NCBI RefSeq assembly: GCF_025127995.1
Contig: NZ_JAHLYP010000019.1
Coordinates: 1-64,000 of the forward strand
Length of the DNA stretch: 64,000 nucleotides
Source of the DNA: Synechococcus sp. CS-1332
GTDB taxonomy: Bacteria; Cyanobacteriota; Cyanobacteriia; PCC-6307; Cyanobiaceae
Direction of reading: 5' to 3'
Shown here: positions 26,485-34,902 of the stretch, in pieces
Numbering within the stretch: the first letter of the stretch is position 1
Layout: every line of letters begins with the position of its first letter
Notes under the pieces: model-generated
Database searches by the model: none
The model's input: only the letters and a program-made list of their open reading frames with translations
Told to the model about the DNA's origin: nothing
Position numbers and translations under genes: made by a program

Positions 26485-26778
26485 TCAGCCTTGGGCCAGC
26501 AGGGCCCCTAGGCCCATCTGCTGCAGGATCCCCGAACCCGTGAGGGCCTCAACAGCGAGACCGAGGCCGAAGCCGAGCATCGCCAAACGGCCGTTCAGCA
26601 GCTCGGCGCGGTGGTGGAAGCCCCAGCCGCTGTTGCTGCCAGGACTGGCCATGTACATCCTCGGCTCAATGACTTTTGGGTCAAGGAGCTTGGAACCTTC
26701 GGTGTCCCACATCCCGCCTTCCGATTCAGCGAAATGGTTGACGTGGAGCTTTTTCTGAGTCTTTACAGGAGTTGTCAT
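26485..26778 (-). CDS. HLIP-type chlorophyll-binding protein, 97 residues
   Basis: Begins MTTPVKTQKKLHVNHFAESE. The end is the HLIP helix: ELLNGRLAMLGFGLGLAVEA, then LTGSGILQQMGLGALLAQG. The N-terminal 50 residues are a soluble extension (GGMWDTEGSKLLDPKVIEPR) that gives a longer HLIP, as found in some cyanobacterial and phage hli genes. The protein sits in thylakoids and binds pigment under stress. Start at 26778 was chosen over an earlier open frame because the sequence before it has no similarity and the coding N-terminus MTTPVKT is plausible. It is upstream of and in the same direction as copA, about 98 bases away, but the copA promoter lies between them. Confidence 0.88.
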   Translation of the reverse strand: MTTPVKTQKKLHVNHFAESEGGMWDTEGSKLLDPKVIEPRMYMASPGSNSGWGFHHRAELLNGRLAMLGFGLGLAVEALTGSGILQQMGLGALLAQG

Positions 26779-27132
26779 GATGATGCCTTGTATTGGAATT
26801 GTTAAATGTTGGGAAGCTAAACGCTTGGTTGGAATCACCTGCGACATCCAGTCAGAGGGGTTCCGGTCGGGTTGGTGGCGATCTCGACCCTGCACCCGGT
26901 CGGTGATGGTCAGAGGTCTTCTTCCTTCCCACAGCCTAAGGAGGGAAACAAAGAACCAATCAACTGCAGCAGATTGATCTGAACTTCAGGCGGATGACCC
27001 ATCCTTCAGATCAGCAAAACGCAGTGGATGGGAGCCGCTCAGGGTGAAACCCGTACGCCTCCAGGGGGTGTGCGGCGATCCACATAAGGTGAGGGGAAAG
27101 GCGCTGCGAGACGCCGCACCTAGGCTGAATTT
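26779..27132. other. Intergenic gap between hlip and beta-glucosidase
   Basis: 354 bases without a supported gene. The stretch just left of the gap's centre is AT-richer (GTATTGGAATTGTTAAATG) and should hold the promoter of the HLIP on the minus strand; a GTTAACAATT-like motif in this part is compatible with an RpaB half-site but not diagnostic. The right end leads into the GTG start of the glucosidase. I see no hairpin, repeat or tRNA here. Confidence 0.6.
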
Positions 27133-29316
27133 GTGCCTACCTCTCACGACTGGAATCTCCTGGAGGAGCAGGCCCGGACCCTGCTGGATCGGCTCAGCCT
27201 GGGCGAAAAACTCGGCCTGCTCGACGGTGACACCCCGTTCTGGGGGGGCTTGGCGGAGATCGCCCTGCACGATGCCTCCCACCGCCGCCCCTGGCCGGCC
27301 GGGGTGGTGAGCCGCCTGGGCATCGGTGGGCTGCACTTCGTCGATGGCCCGCGCGGGGTGGTGCTTGAAGGCGGCGCCACCACCTTCCCGGCGCCCATCG
27401 GGCGCGGTGCGAGTTGGGACGTCGATCTGGAGGAAAGGATCGGCGAGGCCATGGGCAAGGAGGCCCGATCCTTCGGCGCCAATCTGGTCGGCAGCATCTG
27501 CGTGAACCTGCTGCGCCACCCCGGCTGGGGCCGGGCCCAGGAGACCTACGGCGAGGACCCGCTGCATGTGGGCGCCATGGGGGCCGCCGCCACCCGGGGC
27601 GTGCAGCACCATGCCATCGCCTGCGTCAAGCATTTCGCCCTCAACTCGATCGACAGCGCCCGCTTCCGGGTCGATGTGGACGCCAGCGAGCGGGTGCTGC
27701 AGGAGCTTTACCTGCCCCAGTTCCGCGACTGCATCGAGGCCGGGGCCCTGGCGGTGATGAGCGCCTACAACAGTGTCAACGGGGCCTGGTGCGGCCAGCA
27801 TCCCCATCTGCTCCTGGACATCCTCAAGGGGCGCTGGGGCTTTCGCGGCTTCGTGCTCACCGACTTCATCTTCGGAATCCGCGATGGAGAGGCCGCCATC
27901 GCGGCCGGCCAGGACCTCGAGATGCCGTTTCGGATGATCTTCCAAGCCACGCTTCCGGCGGCGGTGGCCGCTGGACGGGTGCCGATGGCGCGGATCGATG
28001 ACGCCGTGCTGCGGCTGCTGCTGGCCCAGGGAACGGTGCCCGGGGGCGTCTACCCCAAGGCGCTGCGTCATTGCGGCGTGCATCGGGCACTGGCGCGTGA
28101 GGCGGCCACCAAATCGATCGTGCTGCTCAGGAACGAGGGAAGCGTTCTGCCCTTGAATGGGGTCAAGGCGCTGGCGGTGATCGGCCCCCTGGCCGACACC
28201 GTCAACCTGGGGGACCACGGGTCCTCTGACACCCGGCCCGCGCCGGGGTCGGTGGTGACGCCCCTGGCCGGCCTGCGGGCGGCGGCGCCGGAGATCAGCC
28301 TGCATCACACCGATGGCACCGATCTGGCCATGGCCTCGGCTCTGGCGGCCCGCAGCGATGCGGCGCTGGTGGTGGTGGGTCTGGACTGGCGCCACGAGGG
28401 CGAGCACATCCACCCCGGCGACCTCGCTCCGATCCTGGGCCAGGCCCCCCCTCCCGATGCGCTGCTGCGCCTGGTCGGTCGCCGCCGCCTGCTGCCGGTG
28501 TGGTCGCGTCTGACGGCCGCGGTCGCCCAGGTGACACGCCTGGGTTCGGCCCGTGCCGGCGGCGCCTTCGCCTCGGGCGATCGCACCATGCTCCAGCTTC
28601 CTGCTGAACAGGAGGCCCTGATCCTGGCCGTCGCCGCCGCCAACCCCCGCACGGTGGTGGTGCTGATGGGGGGCGGGGCGATTCTGTGCGAAAGATGGCG
28701 CCAGCGGGTTCCGGGCCTGCTGATGCTCTGGTACCCCGGCCAGCAGGGCGGGGAGGCCCTCGCCGACGTGCTCCTGGGAAGGGTGTCACCCTCGGGGCGG
28801 ATGCCCTATGCGGTGCCCACCGATCCCAGCCACCTGCCGCCGTTCGATCCCCGGGCCCGGCAGATCACCTACGACCTCTGGCACGGCTACCGGAGGCTGG
28901 GACGCCACCACCACCCGGCGGCCTTTCCCTTCGGATTCGGGTTGTCCTACAGCAGCTTCAGCCACGGCGACCCGGTGGCCCAGCAGCTTCCCGGGGCCCT
29001 GGAGCTCAAGGTGACGGTGACGAACACGGGGACGATGGGCGCTGCGGAGGTGCTGCAGATCTACGCCGAGCCCCCCGGCCAGGCCGTGGAACGGCCGCGA
29101 CGCAGCCTGGTGGGCTTCCGCCGGCTGAGCCTCCAGCCTGGCCAGAGCGAGCGGGTGGTGATCCAGATCCCGCTGCGGCGTCTGGCCTGGTTCGATGCAT
29201 CCCGCGACGCCTTCGTGCTGGAGGGTGGACCTCACCGGCTCGTGGTGGCTCTCCATGCCGAGGACGAAGGAATCGGCGTGGACCTCGCACTGGAGGGGGG
29301 GGTGGTCGGCCGCTGA
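27133..29316 (+). CDS. bglX: GH3 beta-glucosidase
   Basis: 727 residues, GTG start. N-terminal GH3 barrel: GIGGLHFVDGPRGVVLEGGA, NLVGSICVNLLRHPGWGRAQ, then AIACVKHFALNSID (KHF binding motif). The nucleophile region is GFRGFVLTDFIFGIRDGEAA (Asp of TDF). The alpha/beta sandwich follows, with WYPGQQGGEALADVLLGRVS, and a C-terminal fibronectin-like domain (ELKVTVTNTGTMGAAEVLQI; YAEPPGQAVERPRRSLVGF). It hydrolyses beta-glucosides or oligosaccharides; the exact sugar is unknown. No signal peptide is visible, so it should be cytoplasmic or unusual. It faces the crtO-like gene end to end. Confidence 0.9.
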   Translation: MPTSHDWNLLEEQARTLLDRLSLGEKLGLLDGDTPFWGGLAEIALHDASHRRPWPAGVVSRLGIGGLHFVDGPRGVVLEGGATTFPAPIGRGASWDVDLEERIGEAMGKEARSFGANLVGSICVNLLRHPGWGRAQETYGEDPLHVGAMGAAATRGVQHHAIACVKHFALNSIDSARFRVDVDASERVLQELYLPQFRDCIEAGALAVMSAYNSVNGAWCGQHPHLLLDILKGRWGFRGFVLTDFIFGIRDGEAAIAAGQDLEMPFRMIFQATLPAAVAAGRVPMARIDDAVLRLLLAQGTVPGGVYPKALRHCGVHRALAREAATKSIVLLRNEGSVLPLNGVKALAVIGPLADTVNLGDHGSSDTRPAPGSVVTPLAGLRAAAPEISLHHTDGTDLAMASALAARSDAALVVVGLDWRHEGEHIHPGDLAPILGQAPPPDALLRLVGRRRLLPVWSRLTAAVAQVTRLGSARAGGAFASGDRTMLQLPAEQEALILAVAAANPRTVVVLMGGGAILCERWRQRVPGLLMLWYPGQQGGEALADVLLGRVSPSGRMPYAVPTDPSHLPPFDPRARQITYDLWHGYRRLGRHHHPAAFPFGFGLSYSSFSHGDPVAQQLPGALELKVTVTNTGTMGAAEVLQIYAEPPGQAVERPRRSLVGFRRLSLQPGQSERVVIQIPLRRLAWFDASRDAFVLEGGPHRLVVALHAEDEGIGVDLALEGGVVGR

Positions 29317-29332
29317 GGGACCTGCTGGGCCA

Positions 29333-29848
29333 TCAGGGGGCTGGGGATGAGGAGTGCCTGGCGCGGCTGTCCAGACGCTGCAACGTGCCCTGGACCCGGA
29401 GATGGTTGTAGCGCTGCAGCCAGATGAAGGGCAGGTTGAACAGGGTCGCGAAGATCAGGTTGATCAGCACCCCCACCGGCGTCAGCCACAGGGCCGTCAC
29501 GATCCAGAAGGGCCAAAGCGCCAGATGCACCAGCTCGGCCCGGCGGGTTTCCTCCAACAGGCGCTGCAGGGTGGCGCGATCCCGGCCCACCAGGCTGTTC
29601 TTGGCCACACCCCCCGGGAAGGCCGTGCCGGCGTCCGGCAGCAGGGATTTCCAACGATGGATGCCGAGCCGCTGTTCAAACCCCTCCTGACTTTCCGGCC
29701 ATGGGCGTCTGCCGGTGAGCCAGGTGTCGCGGGCCAGGGCCTGCTGGGGCAGTCGGTGGGCCAGCCAGCCGATCAGCAGCGACCACAGCAACCAACCCAG
29801 GCCGCAGGCCAGGACCGCTAGCGCGTCGAGAATCGTCTGCCTTTCCAT
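29333..29848 (-). CDS. CrtO-like glycosyl-carotenoid acyltransferase
   Basis: 171 residues with four or so membrane helices (LAVLACGLGWLLWSLLIGWL; FWIVTALWLTPVGVLINLIF). The central signature GRRPWPESQEGFEQRLGIHR and WKSLLPDAGTAFPGGVAK follows the CrtO acyltransferase family (glycosyl-4,4'-diaponeurosporenoate acyltransferase in staphyloxanthin synthesis), as does the end NLPFIWLQRYNHLRV. CrtO esterifies a fatty acid to the sugar of a glycosylated carotenoid. It starts inside the last 31 bases of the glycosyltransferase gene, so the pair is coupled. Whether the substrate here is a carotenoid or another lipid is inference. Confidence 0.8.
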   Translation of the reverse strand: MERQTILDALAVLACGLGWLLWSLLIGWLAHRLPQQALARDTWLTGRRPWPESQEGFEQRLGIHRWKSLLPDAGTAFPGGVAKNSLVGRDRATLQRLLEETRRAELVHLALWPFWIVTALWLTPVGVLINLIFATLFNLPFIWLQRYNHLRVQGTLQRLDSRARHSSSPAP

Positions 29849-30909
29849 TCGATTGTTCCCCGCTCAAGATTCAGGATCGCCAGAACGAACACCCCCAGAA
29901 AGAACAGTACGGGGATCGGAAAGATCAGGCAGATCCAGCCGAAGTCGCCGATCCGGCGCGTGACCACCATCAGCTGCACGGCAAAGGCGAGGTAGAGGAG
30001 CAGGTTGGGCAGCAGCGACGCATCCCCTTGCATCGGCCAGCCCAGGAGGGCGGCCGGCAGGCACCAGGCCGACCAGAACAGACCGGAGATCCACAGGACC
30101 ACACCGAGCATCCAGAACCAGCGCACTTCCCCAGCGGCGGTCGCGAAGTTCTTGGCGAAGCCCACCACCATGTCCTGGAAGCCACCGGGATACATGCGGT
30201 AATCGAGCAGGCCCTGGCCGATGTAGGCGCTCACCCGGAGGCCTGCCTGCTCGTAGAGATGGCCGAGAAACCAGTCCTCCACCACCTTGCCGGCGACCGC
30301 CGCATGGCCACCGATGTGGTCGTAATCGGCCCGGCTGGTGGCCATGGCCGGACCGAAGGCCACACCGCACCCCTTTCCCATCGGCACCGCCATCAGCCCC
30401 ACCAGGTTGAAGAGCACCGAGAGCTGCTCGTAGGGCTTCTCGGTGCGGTGGAAGGGCTGCACCGACACCAGGCCGCCCAGCTCCTGCTGCGCCGCCACGA
30501 GACGGTGCAGGAACTCGGGGTGGGGCTCGGTGTCGGCGTCGAGGAAGAGCAGCAGCTCCCCCTGGCTGGCGCGGACGCCATGGTGCAGGGCCCAGGTCTT
30601 ACCGCACCAACCCTCCGCCAGGGGCGGCGGCTGCATCACCCTGACCCCGGCTTCCGCAGCGATGGCGGCGGTGCGATCGCTGGAGTGATCGTCGATCACG
30701 ATCACTTCCGAGGGGGTGAGGCTCTGGAGATGCAGGGCCGCCAGCAGTTTTGGAAGGGTGTGTTCCTCGTTACGGGCCGGAATCAGCACCGAAACCGACG
30801 GGTGACCCTGAACCCTGGAGGGGGGGAGGCGCGGCATGCGCAGGCACAGGGCCCAGCCGAGCAGCCAGCGCACGAGCAGCGAGATGGCCAACAGATTCAC
30901 GGTCGGCAA
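29818..30909 (-). CDS. CrtQ-like membrane glycosyltransferase (GT2)
   Basis: 363 residues. N-terminal helix, then a GT-A domain: SVLIPARNEEHTLPKLLAAL, VIVIDDHSSDRTAAIAAEAG, and LFLDADTEP with the metal-binding DxD at 124-126. The catalytic base region is AVAGKVVEDWFLGHLYE. Three or four C-terminal helices and the ending GTIEWKGRRFSTR match the CrtQ family (4,4'-diaponeurosporenoate glucosyltransferase). It should add a sugar to a lipid-soluble acceptor at the membrane. With the downstream CrtO-like gene it makes the glycosylation-acylation pair of staphyloxanthin-type pathways. It is 19 bases behind the alpha/beta hydrolase. Confidence 0.87.
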   Translation of the reverse strand: MPTVNLLAISLLVRWLLGWALCLRMPRLPPSRVQGHPSVSVLIPARNEEHTLPKLLAALHLQSLTPSEVIVIDDHSSDRTAAIAAEAGVRVMQPPPLAEGWCGKTWALHHGVRASQGELLLFLDADTEPHPEFLHRLVAAQQELGGLVSVQPFHRTEKPYEQLSVLFNLVGLMAVPMGKGCGVAFGPAMATSRADYDHIGGHAAVAGKVVEDWFLGHLYEQAGLRVSAYIGQGLLDYRMYPGGFQDMVVGFAKNFATAAGEVRWFWMLGVVLWISGLFWSAWCLPAALLGWPMQGDASLLPNLLLYLAFAVQLMVVTRRIGDFGWICLIFPIPVLFFLGVFVLAILNLERGTIEWKGRRFSTR

Positions 30910-30928
30910 GGCTGCTTAGGCTTCCAAG

Positions 30929-31543
30929 CTAGGGACGTAGCAGCTCATCGATCAAAGCCTCCAGGGCGGCAGGATGACTCATGAGCTGGTGGTGAAAGCG
31001 CACGGGCAGGTTTTTCCCCGGCCCGATCGGCAGCACGGCCCGCCAGGCCGGCATCACCATCAGATCTGGTTCACAGTAAAAGCTGCAGCAATCCACGTCC
31101 TGCAGCGTGGTGAGATTTCCGTTGAGCCGATGCAGCAGCGGGCTGCCCGCTTTCAGATCGGCGATCCCGGCCAGGGGCCAGCGGGGCCAGGGCCCGGCCG
31201 TGAGGGTGCCCTGCTGGGGGCTGCCCACGCTGATCAGCCGCCGGGTGCGCCGATGGCCGCCCAGTAACTGGATCCAGGCGCGAGCAATCACCCCGCCCAT
31301 CGAAAAGCCCAGCAGATCGATAGGTTGCTCCAGGCCGAAGGACCCGTCGATGTGGGTGCCGAGCAGGGCGGCCTGCAACTCGATCGGCGTAAGGCCGAAC
31401 CGGTGGGGCAGGCGGGGGATCAACAGGGGGGCGCGGCGACCTGCCAGCTGACGCTTGAGCGGGTCGAACACGCCGGGGGTGTCCCACATGCCGTGGATCA
31501 GCACCAGCGGTGGGAAAGGGTGAGGCCGATCCTGGGTGGACAT
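30929..31543 (-). CDS. Alpha/beta hydrolase (lipase-like)
   Basis: 204 residues from the ATG at 31543. The fold is shown by PLVLIHGMWDTPGVFDPLKR (oxyanion strand HG), DLLGFSMGGVIARAWIQ with the nucleophile Ser in GFSMGG, and SVGSPQQGTLTAGPW as in PGAP1/LipA-type lipases. The catalytic His is probably in VRFHHQLMSHPAALEAL and an Asp in EPDLMVMP. It is 26 bases behind Anbu and 19 before the CrtQ-like gene, in one directional run. A role in lipid or ester breakdown is inferred from the fold; substrate unknown. Confidence 0.86.
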   Translation of the reverse strand: MSTQDRPHPFPPLVLIHGMWDTPGVFDPLKRQLAGRRAPLLIPRLPHRFGLTPIELQAALLGTHIDGSFGLEQPIDLLGFSMGGVIARAWIQLLGGHRRTRRLISVGSPQQGTLTAGPWPRWPLAGIADLKAGSPLLHRLNGNLTTLQDVDCCSFYCEPDLMVMPAWRAVLPIGPGKNLPVRFHHQLMSHPAALEALIDELLRP

Positions 31544-31569
31544 TGACCTGTCGCGCCGCGAAGTATCGC

Positions 31570-32298
31570 CTACCAGACCAGCTCCGGCAGCTCCCGGAAC
31601 ACCTGCCGGACGCCCACGCTCCACTCCCTGCTGAGGTCCTTGAAATAGGCATCACCCTCGCTGAATCGGAGCCGCTGGGTGATCTCGAGGCGATCCCGCT
31701 CGTAGAGGAGCAGGTCGATCGGCATCCCCACCGAAAGGTTGCTGCGCATGGTGGAGTCGAACGATACCAGCACACACTTGGCCGCTTCCGCCAGGGTGGT
31801 CTCGGAATGGATCACACGGTCGATGATCGGCTTTCCATACTTCGCCTCGCCCGTTTGCAGGAAGGGCGTGTCCTCGCCGGCTTCGATGAAATTCCCCTCG
31901 GCATACATCCGGAACAGCCTGGGTGCCTCGCCCTTGATCTGCCCACCCACCAGAAAGGAGGCATTGAAACTGGAGCCGGACGCCTTGAGGTAGGGGCCAT
32001 CCCGCTCCTCGATCGCCCGCACCGCATCCGACACCAGACCCATCACCTCAAACATGGTCTGGGCCGTCCAGACAGTGGGCTCCCCATCGCCGGCTTCGGC
32101 CCGCTGGCGCAGCAGGCCGATCACCGCCTGGGTGCCGGCCAGGCTGCCGGAGCTGAGCAGCACGAGCACCCGATCGCCCTTGCGCTCGAACACGGTCATC
32201 TTGCAGAAACTGGCGAAATCGTCCAGACCCGCATTGGTGCGTGAATCAGAAGCGAAGACCATCCCCCCCTCCAGCAGCACGGCCACGCAATAGGTCAT
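31570..32298 (-). CDS. anbu: Anbu proteasome-related protein
   Basis: 242 residues, MTYCVAVLLEGGMVFASDSR at the start. Thr2 after the initiator Met is the expected N-terminal nucleophile of the Ntn fold; ASDSRTNAG and KMTVFERKGDRVLVLLSSGS are conserved Anbu segments. Length and pattern fit Anbu, the ancestral beta-subunit-like proteasome homologue that forms a helical ring-like assembly in bacteria. The ATG overlaps the stop of the transglutaminase gene upstream (4 bases). Anbu is typically found with transglutaminase-like genes, as here. Whether it degrades proteins is not established. Confidence 0.93.
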   Translation of the reverse strand: MTYCVAVLLEGGMVFASDSRTNAGLDDFASFCKMTVFERKGDRVLVLLSSGSLAGTQAVIGLLRQRAEAGDGEPTVWTAQTMFEVMGLVSDAVRAIEERDGPYLKASGSSFNASFLVGGQIKGEAPRLFRMYAEGNFIEAGEDTPFLQTGEAKYGKPIIDRVIHSETTLAEAAKCVLVSFDSTMRSNLSVGMPIDLLLYERDRLEITQRLRFSEGDAYFKDLSREWSVGVRQVFRELPELVW

Positions 32299-33134
32299 GC
32301 CGTCCACACCTGAAACGATTCCAGCTCCGACGGGCCGAAGGTGGTGGTGAGTGCCACATCCGCCGCATCGCGACCACGGGCGATCAGGATCCGGCCGATC
32401 CGGGGCGTGTTGTTGCGCGGGTCGAACACATGCCAGCCATCGCCGAGATAGGCCTCGAACCAGGCATGGAAGTCCATGGCCGTATGGGGCGGCGGCACCT
32501 TGATGTCGCTCAGGTATCCGGTGCAGTATCGCGCCGGGATGTTCATGCAGCGGCACAGGGCGATGGCCAGATGGGTGAAGTCCCGGCAGACCCCTTCCCG
32601 GCTTTCAAGGGTCTGCAACGCCGTTTTTGTCGGGCTCGAACGGCCGTAGCCGAAGCGAACGTGCTGGTGCACGAAATCGCAGATCGCCTGCACCCGGCCC
32701 CAGCCGCCAGGAATCCCCTCGAAGCGCGACCAAGCCATGGGCGAGAGCAGGTCCGATTCGCAGAAGCGGCTGGCCAGAAGGAACAGCAACGCCTCTTCCG
32801 GCAGGTCCTCCACCGGCCGCTGTTCCAGCCAGGGCAACACCGGATCGGGCCGGCCGGAATCGGCCACCAGCCCGCTGCCCCGCAGTCGCAGCACGCCAGC
32901 CGGTGCCACCAGCCGTTGGCAATGGTTGCCGAAGGAATCCACGTACAGGCGCAGGGGCACCTCCGGCTCCACCTGGAGCGGGTCGGCCTCCAGCAGATCC
33001 GCGGAGCGGCTCGAATGCACCCCCAGGGTGACGATCATGGGCGTCGGCGCAGGGAAGCTCAGCGCCACATCGAATCCCACCCGGATCTCGATGGGCTGCG
33101 TCGGCAGCGGCGTAGCGCTCTGGGATTGATCCAT
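32295..33134 (-). CDS. Transglutaminase-like cysteine protease-fold protein (Anbu-linked)
   Basis: 279 residues. A beta-rich N-terminal domain (IEIRVGFDVALSFPAPTPMI) precedes the catalytic core: GRVQAICDFVHQHVRFGYGR, REGVCRDFTHLAIALCRCMN with Cys183, DFHAWFEAYL with His223, and HVFDPRNN with Asp238. The complete Cys-His-Asp triad contrasts with the paralogue at 4510-5337, which shares most of this core but has Ser for the His. Enzymes of this fold cut or ligate peptide bonds. It sits three bases behind the amidohydrolase and overlaps anbu. Confidence 0.9.
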   Translation of the reverse strand: MDQSQSATPLPTQPIEIRVGFDVALSFPAPTPMIVTLGVHSSRSADLLEADPLQVEPEVPLRLYVDSFGNHCQRLVAPAGVLRLRGSGLVADSGRPDPVLPWLEQRPVEDLPEEALLFLLASRFCESDLLSPMAWSRFEGIPGGWGRVQAICDFVHQHVRFGYGRSSPTKTALQTLESREGVCRDFTHLAIALCRCMNIPARYCTGYLSDIKVPPPHTAMDFHAWFEAYLGDGWHVFDPRNNTPRIGRILIARGRDAADVALTTTFGPSELESFQVWTA

Positions 33135-33137
33135 ACA

Positions 33138-33980
33138 TCACCCTAGGAACCGTGGGCGACCCTGCAGCGGCGGGATTTCCTCCGCCAGGGCATTCTCCAG
33201 CACACCGGCGAGGCGCTGCGCCCATTCCTTCTGGCCGGCCTCGGTGGCCAACAGGTCCTGACGGATCTCCAGCTCCACGTGGGGAATCCGGCGCCGCTCG
33301 CCGTGTGCCACCAGCGTGTAATCGCTCGCGTCGCTGACGGCATAGGGCTCGTTGTCCCCCACAGGCAAGCCGCACTCGCGCTCCAACTCCTGGCGGATTC
33401 GCCGGGCCAGACGGCCATCGCGGCCGTACAGCACCCCCACGTGCCAGGGGCGCACGTCCGCGCCGAGTACCGGCGTGAAACTGTGCAACGTCACCAGCAC
33501 GCTGGGCTGGCCGCGCACGCGTCGGGCCTCCAGCTCCGCCCCGATACGGCGGTGGTATGGGTGGAAGATCTCCTCGAGCCGCTGCTGCCGCTCCGCCGGG
33601 GCGAGATTGGCATTGGCGGCGATGGCGCCGGCCTCGCTGTGGCAGACGATCGAATCCGGCGCGTCCGGCGGCCGGTTGGCGTCGACCACCAGCCGTGAGT
33701 AATTGTGCAGGATCAGAAAGGCGTCGAGCCGCGCTGACAGCAGCAGGGCCAGCCCGGCCACGCCCAGATCCCAGGCCACGTGGGTGTCGAGCACCCGATC
33801 GTCCAGGCCAAGGCCGGCCAGCCGACGGGGAATGGCGCGACCGGCATGGTCGGCCGTGAGCAGCACGGCGGAGCGCCCGGTGGGGCAGACGATCCGGAAG
33901 ACGGCCGGATCAGCGGCCCCCAGCAGGGGTTCTAGGGGCACCGTTGCAGCCTGGATCGAAAGGGTCAGGCAGACAAGCAC
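33138..33980 (-). CDS. N-formylglutamate amidohydrolase family protein
   Basis: 280 residues from the GTG at 33980. The core carries the family's LLTADHAGRAIPRRLAGLGL, VAWDLGVAGLALLLS, RLVVDANRPPDAPDSIV, YHRRIGAELEARR and LVTLHSFTPVLGAD, with zinc-binding His and Glu candidates in DHAG, EIF-HPYH and LHSFTP. It hydrolyses an N-formyl or related amide of glutamate-like compounds, by homology. In Anbu-type clusters this gene occurs with transglutaminases, so an amide bond made or released by the other enzymes is a fair guess. Frame extends further upstream but into the preceding gene; GTG 33980 is the sensible start, 13 bases after the previous stop. Confidence 0.85.
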   Translation of the reverse strand: MLVCLTLSIQAATVPLEPLLGAADPAVFRIVCPTGRSAVLLTADHAGRAIPRRLAGLGLDDRVLDTHVAWDLGVAGLALLLSARLDAFLILHNYSRLVVDANRPPDAPDSIVCHSEAGAIAANANLAPAERQQRLEEIFHPYHRRIGAELEARRVRGQPSVLVTLHSFTPVLGADVRPWHVGVLYGRDGRLARRIRQELERECGLPVGDNEPYAVSDASDYTLVAHGERRRIPHVELEIRQDLLATEAGQKEWAQRLAGVLENALAEEIPPLQGRPRFLG

Positions 33981-33993
33981 GGCCGCCTGACAG

Positions 33994-34875
33994 TCAGGGC
34001 TCAAGCTGGCTGGTGAAGCCCTGGAGCTCAGTGATCCAGACGCCCACCTGCATCGACAGCAGCGAGGCTCCGCCGAAGCTGCCGGCGATGGGTGGCACCG
34101 ACTCTGGCCTTCGGGCCACAGCGACGGGGATGTGGGTGTCGCCGACAATGCCGGCATGGGTGGGATCGAAACCCTTCCAGCCAGCCCCCGGCAGAAAGAC
34201 CTCCGCCCAGGCGTGCATGCTGCCGGCTTCCTCCGGTGGCAGCGCCGTGAAGCTGTAACCACTGACGAAACGGGCGGCGAATCCGAAACACCGGGCCGCC
34301 TCCATGAACAGAAAGGCCATGTCACGGCAGGAGCCCCAGCCACTGTTGAGCGTTTCGGCGCAGGTCTGGACGCCAGGCTCATCGCGCTTGCGGTAGGAGA
34401 CGCGCTGGTGGGCCGCCAGATTCAGACGTTTCAACAACGTGTAGCTCTGGATGATCTCTCCTGGCTGCCAGACGGTTGACATCCATTGCAGTAAGGCTTG
34501 ACAGGGTTGTTCTGCGTCAGTTTGTGTCAGATAGGCCTCCAGGATTGGGCGGTCTTTGGATGCATAGCGAAAGGGATAGTGGACGGCCCCATCATCGACA
34601 AGGAAGTCCAATGGAACGCGGTCATATTGCTGAATGATCAGATTGCTTTCGATCAGCAATCTGTCAGCAGCCTCACTGAAGGACGCCGTGGCAAGACAAT
34701 TGCCCTCGACATCGCGGTGCCAGCGCAGCTTTGCCGCCGGGCTGATCGATAACGATGAGGTTTCGATGCGCAGGTCGTGGCCTTCCCGAGGACGGAGACG
34801 CAGTGTATGGGTGCCGAGTCGGACAGGGGCGCTATAGGTGTAGGTGGTGAGGTGATGGATGTTGAAGCGCCGCAT
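33994..34875 (-). CDS. Transglutaminase-like protein with Bact_transglu_N domain
   Basis: 293 residues from the ATG at 34875 (MRRFNIHHLTTYTYSAPVRL). The first 80 residues are the N-terminal domain of bacterial transglutaminase-like proteins (HTLRLRPREGHDLRIETSSL). The core has LNSGWGSCRDMAFLFMEAAR with Cys183, AGSMHAWAEVFLPGAGWKG with His221 and GFDPTHAG with Asp237, so the triad is complete. It is the first gene after the GH13 enzyme, 27 bases away, and is followed within 13 bases by the amidohydrolase. An active peptidase-like or crosslinking enzyme is likely; the substrate is not known. Confidence 0.9.
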   Translation of the reverse strand: MRRFNIHHLTTYTYSAPVRLGTHTLRLRPREGHDLRIETSSLSISPAAKLRWHRDVEGNCLATASFSEAADRLLIESNLIIQQYDRVPLDFLVDDGAVHYPFRYASKDRPILEAYLTQTDAEQPCQALLQWMSTVWQPGEIIQSYTLLKRLNLAAHQRVSYRKRDEPGVQTCAETLNSGWGSCRDMAFLFMEAARCFGFAARFVSGYSFTALPPEEAGSMHAWAEVFLPGAGWKGFDPTHAGIVGDTHIPVAVARRPESVPPIAGSFGGASLLSMQVGVWITELQGFTSQLEP

Positions 34876-34902
34876 CGGCTCGCCTTGCACAGGAAGGGTG
34901 GG

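Noticed and set aside
26840-26940. Repeated GTCAGAGG words in the gap before the glucosidase
   Set aside because: Only two short copies; no wider repeat or dyad.
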